Shown in pieces: positions 6,601-13,768 of a stretch of 14,565 nucleotides of DNA (its first letter is position 1; every line of letters begins with the position of its first letter). Where the stretch lies: contig JBHAEP010000018.1 in NCBI GenBank assembly GCA_041855665.1, positions 1 through 14,565 of the forward strand, read 5' to 3'. This DNA comes from JBHAEP01 sp041855665 (GTDB lineage: Bacteria; Patescibacteriota; Saccharimonadia; Saccharimonadales; Saccharimonadaceae). A program made the translations under genes and the position numbers. A model generated the notes under the pieces. That model did no database searches. It saw only the letters and a list, made by a program, of their open reading frames with translations, and was not told where the DNA came from.

Positions 6601-8364
6601 ATGGCGTTACTTACAGCAGAGATTCAGGAACGCCTTATATCCCTTTTGAAAGATGAAGGGTTAGTTCAAGCTGATGCGCTCGAAAATGCCGTAAAGGAGG
6701 CTGAAAGTTCTGGTGCGCCACTTTTAGGCATATTGAGCAATAAGGGTATTGTTGATGATGAAGCTTTAGCGCACGCCATAGCTCAGGTTTCTGGAGTTTC
6801 TTATGTAAATCTAAGTGAAACTCTAGTCGACCAAAATATTTTGAATTTACTGCCACAGGAAACAGCTGAAAGGTTTATGGCTGTTCCTGTTGCGGAAGTT
6901 CAGAACCGAGTGGCTGTGGCTATGATTGATGCCAACAACGTCCAAGCTGTAGACTATTTGGCGAATCTTATTGGTCGACCTATTAAGGTTTTTATGGCGT
7001 CAGAGTCTGGCGTTCGTCACGTTTTAGATCAATATAAAACAGACTTTTCTAGTGTTGATGCTGCTGCCGAGGCTTCTCAGCAGGAGCACGCCGAAGAGAT
7101 GTCTCGCGACATCAAAACAATCGTTCAAGATTCACCAATTTCTAGGGCATTAAGTACGATTTTGGAATATGCAGTTAAAACTCGTGCATCAGACGTTCAT
7201 ATTGAACCTCTTGAGCATTCTTTGAAAATTCGTTGTCGAGTCGACGGTGTGTTGCGAGAGGTTATGCAGCTACCAAAAAGTATTGAGCCGGCACTAGTTA
7301 GTCGTATCAAGATTTTATCTAGCCTTAAAATCGATGAGCACCGTATTCCTCAGGACGGACAGTTTGCCGTAAGTGTCTCAAATAAAGAAGTTGACCTTCG
7401 TATTGCGATTAGTCCTGTTGTATGGGGTGAGCAGGTGGTGATTCGTCTTTTGGATAAATCTGGTAATTCATTCGATCTTGAACAGATGGGTTATGCTGGA
7501 CGGGCACTTCGAACAATCAGAAAAGGTATTAAACGTCCAAATGGAATGATTTTGACCTCTGGTCCGACAGGCTCCGGTAAATCAACCAGTCTTTATGCTT
7601 TAATTAAAGAAATCAAAGACGAGACAATAAATATTGTTACCTTGGAAGACCCTGTCGAATACAAAATGGACGGAGTGAACCAAATTCAGGTAAATGCCGA
7701 TGTTGGACTGACATTTGCTTCTGGTTTGCGATCTATTTTGCGTCAAGACCCTGATGTGGTGATGGTGGGAGAGATTCGTGACTCAGAGACTGCTAATCTG
7801 GCGGTCCAGGCAGCCCTTACTGGACACCTGGTGTTTAGTACGCTTCATACCAACTCTGCCGCTGGAGTTTTGCCACGACTTCTAGATATGGGCATTGAGC
7901 CGTTTTTGATAGCATCTACAGTAAACACAATTATCGGTCAGCGACTAGTGCGTCGAGTTGCCAATAAGCGTGAAGCTAGGCCGTCGAACCATCTAGAGAC
8001 AGAAGCTATTAATGAAGCTGTGGGTCATCTTTTACCTAAGACACGTGAAGATGTGGCCAAGATATCCGAAGACCTAGGGCACAAGAGTTTACCGCTGGCT
8101 GGACAAAGCGCCTACACTCTAGTCCACGGTATCGATACACCGCAGACGCCACGAGGTTATGCCGGACGAGCTGGACTTTATGAAGTTATGGATATCAATG
8201 AGGATATTCAAAATCTGATCGTCAAACGCGCTACGAGTGCAGAAATCCAAAGATTAGCCGTTCAACAGGGAATGGTGACTATGAGACAAGATGGATATTT
8301 GAAAGCATTAACAGGTGTAACCACAATAGAAGAAGTAAACCGTGTGGCGGCAGATATCGCCTAG
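6601..8364 (+). CDS. pilB: PilB, type IV pilus extension ATPase
   Basis: PilB is the hexameric cytoplasmic motor that adds pilins to the fibre base through PilC. At 587 residues it is close to normal length. It has an N-terminal GspE/MshEN-type domain (about 1-150), then the ATPase domain. Walker A GPTGSGKS is at 321-328, the Asp box TLEDPVEY at 347-354, Walker B in RQDPDVVMVGEIRD at 381-394, and the His box GHLVFSTLHTN at 408-418. The usual C-terminal tetracysteine zinc module of PilB/GspE is missing: residues about 453-520, between GQRLVRR and GYAGRAGLYEV, contain no Cys, and the whole protein has one Cys. The N-terminal motif that binds cyclic di-GMP in MshE also looks degraded. PilB rather than PilT is chosen from the N-terminal domain, the length and the separate pilT that follows 13 nt downstream. 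Confidence 0.95.
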   Translation: MALLTAEIQERLISLLKDEGLVQADALENAVKEAESSGAPLLGILSNKGIVDDEALAHAIAQVSGVSYVNLSETLVDQNILNLLPQETAERFMAVPVAEVQNRVAVAMIDANNVQAVDYLANLIGRPIKVFMASESGVRHVLDQYKTDFSSVDAAAEASQQEHAEEMSRDIKTIVQDSPISRALSTILEYAVKTRASDVHIEPLEHSLKIRCRVDGVLREVMQLPKSIEPALVSRIKILSSLKIDEHRIPQDGQFAVSVSNKEVDLRIAISPVVWGEQVVIRLLDKSGNSFDLEQMGYAGRALRTIRKGIKRPNGMILTSGPTGSGKSTSLYALIKEIKDETINIVTLEDPVEYKMDGVNQIQVNADVGLTFASGLRSILRQDPDVVMVGEIRDSETANLAVQAALTGHLVFSTLHTNSAAGVLPRLLDMGIEPFLIASTVNTIIGQRLVRRVANKREARPSNHLETEAINEAVGHLLPKTREDVAKISEDLGHKSLPLAGQSAYTLVHGIDTPQTPRGYAGRAGLYEVMDINEDIQNLIVKRATSAEIQRLAVQQGMVTMRQDGYLKALTGVTTIEEVNRVAADIA

Positions 8365-8372
8365 GGGAGGGG
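8364..8372 (+). promoter_or_regulatory. Ribosome binding site that fixes the pilT start
   Basis: GGGGAGGGG begins on the last base of the pilB stop and ends 5 nt before the ATG at 8378. The frame is open to an ATG at 8342 inside pilB, but that codon has no such site and its extension matches nothing in PilT. Confidence 0.75.
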
Positions 8373-8377
8373 AAGAA

Positions 8378-9451
8378 ATGAATCACACACAAGAATTACG
8401 AATTGAAATTTTACTAGAGGAAGTAGTCCGCAAGCGCGCTAGCGACTTGCATATACAGGTTGGACTGCCGCCAATGCTTAGGATTGACGGAGCTTTAACT
8501 CCAATCAATGGATTTGGCGCTTTGACTGAACCAGAGGTTGAAAGTCTAGTTTTCGCCATTCTAGATGCCGATCAGCAGCAAATATTGATGAAAGATAAGG
8601 AATTTGATTTCAGTTTCGCTTTTGGTGATATGGGTCGATTCCGAGTAAATGCTTTTCATGAGCGGGGTAATCTAGCTGCGGCGCTTCGTTTGATTCCAAA
8701 TGAAATCAAAAGCGTCATGGAGCTTGGAATGCCACAGGTGGTGACAAGTTTTGCGGATTTTCCGCGCGGCCTAGTGCTTGTTACCGGCCCAACTGGTTCT
8801 GGTAAGTCAACAACTCTTGCGGCTCTTGTTGATAAAATTAACACTGAAAAATCAGCTCATATCATTACTATCGAAGACCCGATTGAGTTTACTCATAAAT
8901 CTAAAAAATCAGTTATTGTACAGCGAGAAGTTCACTACGACACCTATTCATTCTCTGCGGCACTACGAAGTTCGCTTCGACAAGACCCGGATGTCGTGCT
9001 TATTGGTGAGATGCGCGACCTTGAGACAATTTCTGCAGCTATTACTATTGCCGAAACAGGGCACTTGGTGTTTGCAACACTTCATACCAACTCTGCAGCT
9101 CAATCTATCGACCGTATGATTGACGTTTTCCCTCCACACCAGCAGCCACAGATTCGTGCACAGCTTTCAAATATCTTGATGGGAATTTGTTCACAGCGTC
9201 TAGTTCCGGCTATTGGTGGTGGGCGAGTGGTAGCGGCCGAGGTTTTGGTGGCAAATCCAGCGGTACGAAACATTATTCGTGAAGGCAAATCTCACCAGCT
9301 TGATGCTGTGATTCAGACTGGTGCTGATCAGGGAATGCAAACCATGGACCGTACACTTGTTAGCTTGGTTCAATCTGGAACAATCACCTATGATAATGCT
9401 CGCGAATTTGCGGTAGACTTAACAGAATTTGAAAGGTTGATGCGAGGATAA
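8378..9451 (+). CDS. pilT: PilT, type IV pilus retraction ATPase
   Basis: PilT is the hexameric ATPase that disassembles the pilus, powering twitching and DNA uptake. From 8378 it is 357 residues, near the usual 345. It lacks the extra N-terminal domain of PilB and starts directly with the PAS-like part 'RKRASDLHIQVGLPPMLRIDG'-type sequence. Walker A GPTGSGKS is at 137-144, the Asp box TIEDPIEF near 163-170, Walker B in RQDPDVVLIGEMRD at 201-214, and the His box GHLVFATLHTN follows. The C-terminal AVRNIIREGKSHQ is the PilT-specific AIRNLIRE motif needed for retraction, which separates it from PilB and supports a working retraction motor. It ends 1 nt before pilC. Confidence 0.95.
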   Translation: MNHTQELRIEILLEEVVRKRASDLHIQVGLPPMLRIDGALTPINGFGALTEPEVESLVFAILDADQQQILMKDKEFDFSFAFGDMGRFRVNAFHERGNLAAALRLIPNEIKSVMELGMPQVVTSFADFPRGLVLVTGPTGSGKSTTLAALVDKINTEKSAHIITIEDPIEFTHKSKKSVIVQREVHYDTYSFSAALRSSLRQDPDVVLIGEMRDLETISAAITIAETGHLVFATLHTNSAAQSIDRMIDVFPPHQQPQIRAQLSNILMGICSQRLVPAIGGGRVVAAEVLVANPAVRNIIREGKSHQLDAVIQTGADQGMQTMDRTLVSLVQSGTITYDNAREFAVDLTEFERLMRG

Positions 9452-9452
9452 T

Positions 9453-10661
9453 ATGCGTTCTTTTAAATACGAAGCTCGCGACGTCGCGACTAATAAGATT
9501 GAAAAATCTACCGTTCAGGCGGATTCAGAAAAGGCTGCTGGTCGATTACTTATTGATCAGGGCTTTGTGCCAATAAAAATCGAAGAAATCAACGAAAACG
9601 GCAGCTTTTTAAGTAAACTAACTGGTCGAATCACTACCAAAGACAAAGTTGTTTTTACTCGTCAGCTAGCCACTCTAATTGGGGCTGGATTGCCGCTTTC
9701 GCAGAGTTTGCGAACAGTTGTAGAACAGACCGAGAATAAAAAACTACAACAGACTTTACAGCAAGTTATTGGTGACGTCGAATCTGGTAAGCAGCTTTCT
9801 CAAGCTTTCGCTAAACATCCAGAAGTTTTCAATAAAGTTTTCGTGGCGCTTGTTGCTGCCGGTGAAACCTCTGGTACGCTTGATGATTCACTCCGCAGGC
9901 TTGCCGCTCAGCAGGAAAAAGATGCTGCTATGATGAGCAAGATTCGTGGAGCTATGGTTTATCCAGCGATTGTGCTTTTCGTTATCGGTGGTGTGATGGC
10001 ATTTATGCTTATTGCGGTTGTTCCACAGGTAGAGCAGCTATATAAAGACATGAATAAAGAGCTTCCATGGCTAACGGCTATGATGGTATCTATGGCTAAC
10101 TTCTTAGTGCGATTCTGGTGGCTGATTTTGATCGTTCTTGGTTTTGCAATTTATTTCTTCAAACAATACCTAAAGACCGAAGCAGGAATCAAAACTTCAG
10201 CATTATTCAAACTAAACGTACCGCTATTTAGTGGAATGTTCCGCCGTCTATATATGGCACGATTTACTCGAACAGGTCAAACGCTTCTAGCTTCTGGCGT
10301 AGCTATGCTGGATATGTTGCGTATTTCGGCAGACGCAGTCAACAACGTAGTAGTGGCTGAGGAAATCACTCGAGCGGCAGATAAGGTAAAGGGTGGTAAA
10401 GCTCTTTCTAGCGCTCTTGAAAAAGAAGAATATATGCTAGTCATGGTGCCGCAGATGGTAAAGATCGGTGAGCAGTCTGGTAAGATTGACGAAATGATGG
10501 GTAAAACAGCTCAAATCTACGAAGACGAGCTAGACGAACAGATCAAAGCCATCTCTACCGCTATCGAGCCAATCTTGATGGTTGTTCTAGCGATCGTGGC
10601 TGGTGGTATGGTTGGAGCTATTCTATTCCCAATCTACTCACTAGTGAACGGAGTGGGCTAG
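9453..10661 (+). CDS. pilC: PilC, inner-membrane platform protein (GspF family)
   Basis: The 402-residue protein, normal length for PilC, is the membrane platform on which PilB and PilT act. It begins MRSFKYEARDV, as PilC/GspF proteins do. It has two GspF repeats: the first cytoplasmic one (about 65-165, with 'FTRQLATLIGAGLPLSQSL') and the second (about 270-370, with 'FTRTGQTLLASGVAMLDML'). Membrane helices lie at about 168-193, 220-240 and 372-398. No cysteines are present. The ATG is 1 nt after the pilT stop, with GAGG (9444-9447) 5 nt upstream. It is the last gene of the pilM-led operon; no T-tract terminator follows, so read-through into the pilin gene is possible. Confidence 0.95.
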   Translation: MRSFKYEARDVATNKIEKSTVQADSEKAAGRLLIDQGFVPIKIEEINENGSFLSKLTGRITTKDKVVFTRQLATLIGAGLPLSQSLRTVVEQTENKKLQQTLQQVIGDVESGKQLSQAFAKHPEVFNKVFVALVAAGETSGTLDDSLRRLAAQQEKDAAMMSKIRGAMVYPAIVLFVIGGVMAFMLIAVVPQVEQLYKDMNKELPWLTAMMVSMANFLVRFWWLILIVLGFAIYFFKQYLKTEAGIKTSALFKLNVPLFSGMFRRLYMARFTRTGQTLLASGVAMLDMLRISADAVNNVVVAEEITRAADKVKGGKALSSALEKEEYMLVMVPQMVKIGEQSGKIDEMMGKTAQIYEDELDEQIKAISTAIEPILMVVLAIVAGGMVGAILFPIYSLVNGVG

Positions 10662-10680
10662 GATAAGCCAAAAATCCCAC

Positions 10681-10709
10681 TAGACAAACCCTTAGCGAAT
10701 GTGTATAGT
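10681..10709 (+). promoter_or_regulatory. Promoter of the major pilin gene
   Basis: TAGACA (10681-10686, 5 of 6 matches to TTGACA), a 17-nt spacer and TATAGT (10704-10709, 5 of 6). It is the best overall promoter in the window, which suits a highly made structural subunit. Start near 10716 would give a leader of about 64 nt with a Shine-Dalgarno site. Confidence 0.7.
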
Positions 10710-10732
10710 AAAGCTTAAGCGTAATTCGCTAA
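10692..10732. repeat. Inverted repeat spanning the pilin promoter and early leader
   Basis: TTAGCGAAT (10692-10700) and ATTCGCTAA (10724-10732) are perfect 9-bp inverted copies separated by 23 nt. The left copy lies between the -35 and -10; the right copy lies just past the predicted start. A related TTAAGCGTAA lies at 10715-10724, and within the leader AGCG (10718-10721) can pair with CGCT (10727-10730). A-rich sequence follows, so it is not a plus-strand intrinsic terminator. It could be an operator pair, or an RNA structure that differs between read-through and pilin-promoter transcripts. Confidence 0.65.
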
Positions 10733-10762
10733 ATAAAAATTAAATCAAACTAATGTTCATAG

Positions 10763-10770
10763 AAAGGTGG
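10763..10770 (+). promoter_or_regulatory. Ribosome binding site that fixes the major pilin start
   Basis: AAAGGTGG lies 9 nt before the ATG at 10780. The frame is open to an ATG at 10753, but that would bury this site in the gene and place nine extra residues before a normal prepilin leader. Confidence 0.75.
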
Positions 10771-10779
10771 ATTATTTCA

Positions 10780-11244
10780 ATGAACAAACTAAAAAACCAA
10801 AAAGGTTTCACTATCATCGAAGTTGTATTGGTGCTAGCGATTGCCGGTCTAATTTTCTTGATGGTATTCATCGCTCTTCCAGCTTTGCAACGAAGTCAGC
10901 GTGATACAGGAAAGAAGCAGGATATAAGTACTGTTGCTGCTGCTGTTCAAGACTACATGTCTAACAAGGGTGGTAGTCTACCACCTAGCAGCGCTGAGCT
11001 TCAGAAATTTATCACTAAGAACATGAGTCAAGTCGATAAGAAAGATGCTACAGTCGACTCTAAAATTGGTCCTACTACTGTTACTCCAAATGAAGCACAG
11101 ATTATCGTTGTAAGAGAAGCTAAGTGTAATACTAACCCTACAAAGGGCAACAACACTACAATCAAAGGAACTAAGCGAAATGCTGCCGTAATCGGTAAGC
11201 TTGAAGCTGGTGGCGATGCCAACTATCACTGTGTAGAAGTTTAA
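10780..11244 (+). CDS. pilA: PilA, major type IV pilin (prepilin)
   Basis: The 154-residue prepilin has a nine-residue basic leader ending KNQKG, cut before Phe10. The mature protein begins FTIIEVVLVLAIAGLIFLMV, the canonical class III signal with Glu at +5 and a hydrophobic helix that both anchors and packs the fibre. The globular head is small. Two cysteines, Cys116 and Cys151 of 154, would close a C-terminal disulfide loop as in type IVa pilins. The head is rich in Lys, Asn and Thr. Major-pilin status is inferred from its own near-consensus promoter, ribosome binding site and terminator, which make it a monocistronic unit, and from its position after pilC. Substrate of PilD, encoded downstream. 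Confidence 0.9.
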   Translation: MNKLKNQKGFTIIEVVLVLAIAGLIFLMVFIALPALQRSQRDTGKKQDISTVAAAVQDYMSNKGGSLPPSSAELQKFITKNMSQVDKKDATVDSKIGPTTVTPNEAQIIVVREAKCNTNPTKGNNTTIKGTKRNAAVIGKLEAGGDANYHCVEV

Positions 11245-11270
11245 TCCACATTAAATAACTACACTTCTAT

Positions 11271-11298
11271 AAAACACTCCTATCTCGGGGGTGTTTTT
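11271..11298 (+). terminator. Intrinsic terminator after the major pilin gene
   Basis: AAAACACTCC (11271-11280) pairs with GGGGTGTTTT (11288-11297) with one G-U pair and a 7-nt loop, running into a T tract (11294-11298) and more T-rich sequence. It isolates pilA from pilD. A weaker stem, TAGAAGT (11234-11240) with ACTTCTA (11263-11269), lies just before it. Confidence 0.9.
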
Positions 11299-11326
11299 CT
11301 TTGGTTTTTATTTTACTGCTGATGTA

Positions 11327-11335
11327 TGCTATTAT
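11327..11335 (+). promoter_or_regulatory. Extended -10 promoter of pilD, predicted leaderless
   Basis: TGCTATTAT is an extended -10 (TGn plus TATTAT at 11330-11335) with only a poor -35. It ends 8 nt before the ATG at 11344. A start at 11326 would lie on the promoter itself, so the box decides the start. The same TATGCTATWAT string occurs before the 12315 pilin gene. Confidence 0.6.
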
Positions 11336-11343
11336 TTATCTAT

Positions 11344-12270
11344 ATGGAAATGCTTATGTATGTTATTTTGGCGGTGTTTGGTGCTGGAATGGGGAGTTTT
11401 GCTGGGGCGCAGGTGTGGCGTATTCGGGCTTGGCACTTAGCTAGCTTGCAGGCTAGTGGTGATATCTCCGCAACCCAAAAGCGTGAACTGCAGCGCCTGT
11501 CAAAAATTCGCCCCCCAAAATCTAAATCCGGTAAAGCGAAACTTTCTGACGACCGCTCAAAGTGCTTAAATTGTGGCTATCAGCTTCAGGCTTTAGACCT
11601 TGTTCCGATTTTTAGCTGGCTGTTTTTGCGAGGCAAGTGTCGTTCTTGCCATAAGTTTATTGGCTGGTTTGAATTTATTATTGAGGTGTCTTTGGCATTG
11701 GCTTTTGTGTTGTCGGCAGTCTTTTGGCCGCTTCCTATAGAAACGGTTTGGCAGTGGGCGTATTTTGTGGCTTGGTGTGCTATGCTGGTGCCACTAGCTA
11801 TTCTTTTTGCCTACGACGCCAAATGGTCAATACTGCCAGATATCGCAACTTTATTTTTTACTATTTTAGCTGTTTTGGTTTCTATTTTTGGGCTTTTGGC
11901 TAGTGGCGGCAATTTCCAAGATTGGATTTTGGGTATCTCGGGAGGTGTTTTGGTGCTTTCTGGTGTTTATGCGGCAATTTATTATTATTCTCGATACAAA
12001 AACGGCGAAGAGGGAACTTGGGTTGGATTTGGTGATGTGAAGTTGTCTGTTGGGCTAGGTATTTTAGCAGGTAGCTTTAGCAGTGGTTTTATGACTTTGT
12101 TCCTAGCGAATTTATTAGGTTTGCTTGTTATATTGCCGGCGATGCTTCGAGGTAAGATTAATCGAAACAGCCATATTCCTTTTGGTCCATTTCTGATTTT
12201 GGGCGGAGTGCTATCGTTTTTTATCGGCAAGCAGATTTTTTACTGGTATACAGGGCTGTATATTGGCTAG
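11344..12270 (+). CDS. pilD: PilD, type IV prepilin peptidase / N-methyltransferase (A24 family)
   Basis: PilD is the membrane aspartyl protease that removes the prepilin leader and, in bifunctional members, methylates the new N-terminus. From 11344 it is 308 residues with about seven or eight membrane helices. The N-terminus holds GMGSFAGAQVWRIR, matching the GSFLNVxIYRxP signature. Two CxxC pairs (Cys74/77 and Cys99/102) in the first cytoplasmic loop are the zinc-binding domain tied to the methylating class. Catalytic aspartates are Asp158 in AYDAKWSILPD and Asp231 in GFGDVK. A basic stretch precedes the Cys motif. The frame is open six codons upstream to 11326, but 11344 fits the -10 box. 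Substrates in this window are the pilin at 10780 and the minor pilins that follow. Confidence 0.94.
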   Translation: MEMLMYVILAVFGAGMGSFAGAQVWRIRAWHLASLQASGDISATQKRELQRLSKIRPPKSKSGKAKLSDDRSKCLNCGYQLQALDLVPIFSWLFLRGKCRSCHKFIGWFEFIIEVSLALAFVLSAVFWPLPIETVWQWAYFVAWCAMLVPLAILFAYDAKWSILPDIATLFFTILAVLVSIFGLLASGGNFQDWILGISGGVLVLSGVYAAIYYYSRYKNGEEGTWVGFGDVKLSVGLGILAGSFSSGFMTLFLANLLGLLVILPAMLRGKINRNSHIPFGPFLILGGVLSFFIGKQIFYWYTGLYIG

Positions 12271-12295
12271 AAAATAACTATTTTTATAAAACTTA

Positions 12296-12304
12296 TGCTA
12301 TAAT
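12296..12304 (+). promoter_or_regulatory. Extended -10 promoter of the minor pilin cassette, predicted leaderless
   Basis: TGCTATAAT (TGn at 12296-12298, TATAAT at 12299-12304) with no good -35, ending 10 nt before the ATG at 12315. No Shine-Dalgarno site fits in the gap. Confidence 0.7.
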
Positions 12305-12314
12305 TAAAGGCAAT

Positions 12315-13112
12315 ATGGGCATCAATAATAAACAGAGCGGTTTTACTATCATCGAGACAATGTTTTTCTTGGCAATTTCTGGCCTTATGATGGTTGGTTT
12401 GGCTGCGGCAATGAGCAACATGATAAATAACCAACGCTACAATGATAGCGTTAATCGCTTAAAGAGTGCGCTGCAAGATGAGTACAACTCTGTTGTAAAT
12501 GTGCGAAATGATCGAGATAGTGGTTGGCGGTGTGAGCAGATATCAGGTAATCCTTATTTAAAAATCTCTCAAGTTGAAGAGGGGGGTTCAAATAGGGGTG
12601 CTTCGAACTGTGTTTTAATTGGTAGGTTTATACATTTTATAGGTAGCAGTGGAAACAGTGGTCAAGGAACATCATTTATATCTTATCCAATTTATGGATT
12701 AAAGAAAGATAGCTACACCGAGGTGGTTGACGAGAGTCAAATATTAAAATCAGTATTTATTCGTGATTCAGTGGCGACACTAGATACAGTTAACTCAACT
12801 GGTATGGATAGAAAATTTGACGTTAGTTGGCAAAATACATGGAAAGTTAATGACGTTCCTACTAATACTTATGGTCCAGCCGTAGCTATACTAAGAAATC
12901 CGCAAAATAATCAAATTATTACTTTTTCCGAAGTTAATATCCCCACTGGAACATCTTTTCATGGTCATCTTTGGCGTATGATAAACGGTAATTTGTATAA
13001 AAAAGACTTAAAGATTTGCGTGGACGATGGCAGTGGAGTGTCTCGTAGTGCTGTTACTATCAAGGCCGGCTCAAGCAGCTCAGCTGGCGTGATAACTGAA
13101 AGTTGTAATTAG
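12315..13112 (+). CDS. Minor pilin 1 (GspH/FimU-like position), type IV prepilin-like
   Basis: The 265-residue protein has a nine-residue leader (MGINNKQSG), cleavage before Phe10, then FTIIETMFFLAISGLMMVGLAAAM with Glu at +5. After the helix the head is large for a pilin (about 220 residues), Asn/Ser-rich and has four cysteines, two near residues 74 and 96 and two near the C-terminus. That pattern fits two disulfides. It is first of four pilin-like genes and matches the FimU/GspH slot by order only; I could not assign it by similarity. A TATAAT ends 10 nt before the ATG, so it probably heads the cassette transcript. The next gene starts 14 nt after its stop. Confidence 0.88.
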   Translation: MGINNKQSGFTIIETMFFLAISGLMMVGLAAAMSNMINNQRYNDSVNRLKSALQDEYNSVVNVRNDRDSGWRCEQISGNPYLKISQVEEGGSNRGASNCVLIGRFIHFIGSSGNSGQGTSFISYPIYGLKKDSYTEVVDESQILKSVFIRDSVATLDTVNSTGMDRKFDVSWQNTWKVNDVPTNTYGPAVAILRNPQNNQIITFSEVNIPTGTSFHGHLWRMINGNLYKKDLKICVDDGSGVSRSAVTIKAGSSSSAGVITESCN

Positions 13113-13126
13113 ATTTTAGGGAAAAA

Positions 13127-13768
13127 ATGATGAATAAAAATATTAATCACAGCAAAAACATGCGTGGCGACACTATCATTGAGGTTTTATTTGGTGTAAC
13201 TATCTTTGCTTTAATATCTGTTACATCGATGGGTCTAATGAATAGAGCTACCGCTATGTCGCAGCGCAGCCTAGAGATGGTGCAGGTTCGTCAAGAGATT
13301 GATTCTCAGGTGGATATAATCCGCTTGGCTCACGCTAGTTATATTTCTGAAAAGGCCAGTGGAAAGGCTGACGATGGTCTATCTACCGCTGCCAAAGCTT
13401 GGCGTGATATTAAACAAAAAGCTAGGGAGAATACAGGACTTAACCTGCCAGATGAACTTACGCCCGCTGGAGTTTGTAATATCTCTGATGAGAGAGGTAG
13501 AATGAATCCGTTCAGGGCAGCCGCAGCCGGGTCCACATCTGAAGATGAAGTTTTTAAGCGAGTTGGTTCAATCAGGTTGGCCGACTTAGCGGCTAAGGTT
13601 GAGTCGGTGGCTTCAGGTGGTCCTGTATCTAAGGGCATATCACTAGCTGCTAGGCCAGGATCGTCGGGAAATGGCATATATGAAGTTTACGTTTACGCTT
13701 GTTGGGATGGCCCAGATGGCAATATTGCGACACAAAGAACAGTAGTGAGGTTATATGACAAATTCTAA
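13127..13768 (+). CDS. Minor pilin 2 (PilV/GspI-like position) with Asp at +1
   Basis: The 213-residue prepilin has a longer leader ending NMRG, then DTIIEVLFGVTIFALISVTSM. PilD should cut after Gly14, leaving Asp rather than Phe or Met as the first mature residue; Glu at +5 is kept. The head has two cysteines (in GVCNIS and YACWDG) and is otherwise unremarkable. ATG codons at 13127 and 13130 are both possible; AGGG at 13118-13121 is 5 or 8 nt upstream respectively. Its 3' end overlaps the next gene by 14 nt, so the two are probably coupled. PilV/GspI assignment is by gene order, size and the leader style. Confidence 0.87.
   Translation: MMNKNINHSKNMRGDTIIEVLFGVTIFALISVTSMGLMNRATAMSQRSLEMVQVRQEIDSQVDIIRLAHASYISEKASGKADDGLSTAAKAWRDIKQKARENTGLNLPDELTPAGVCNISDERGRMNPFRAAAAGSTSEDEVFKRVGSIRLADLAAKVESVASGGPVSKGISLAARPGSSGNGIYEVYVYACWDGPDGNIATQRTVVRLYDKF

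Noticed and set aside
8778..9119. Plus-strand frame of 113 codons inside pilT
   Set aside because: It overlaps the Walker A to His box region of pilT in another frame and encodes a Leu-rich shadow sequence with no support.
10692..10740. Intrinsic terminator of the pilM-pilC operon
   Set aside because: The long-looped inverted repeat is followed by A-rich sequence, which does not make a plus-strand terminator, and no minus-strand gene arrives from the right to use it.
13160..13170. RGD tripeptide (integrin-binding motif) in minor pilin 2
   Set aside because: PilD cleavage falls between Gly and Asp, so the motif would not exist in the mature protein.
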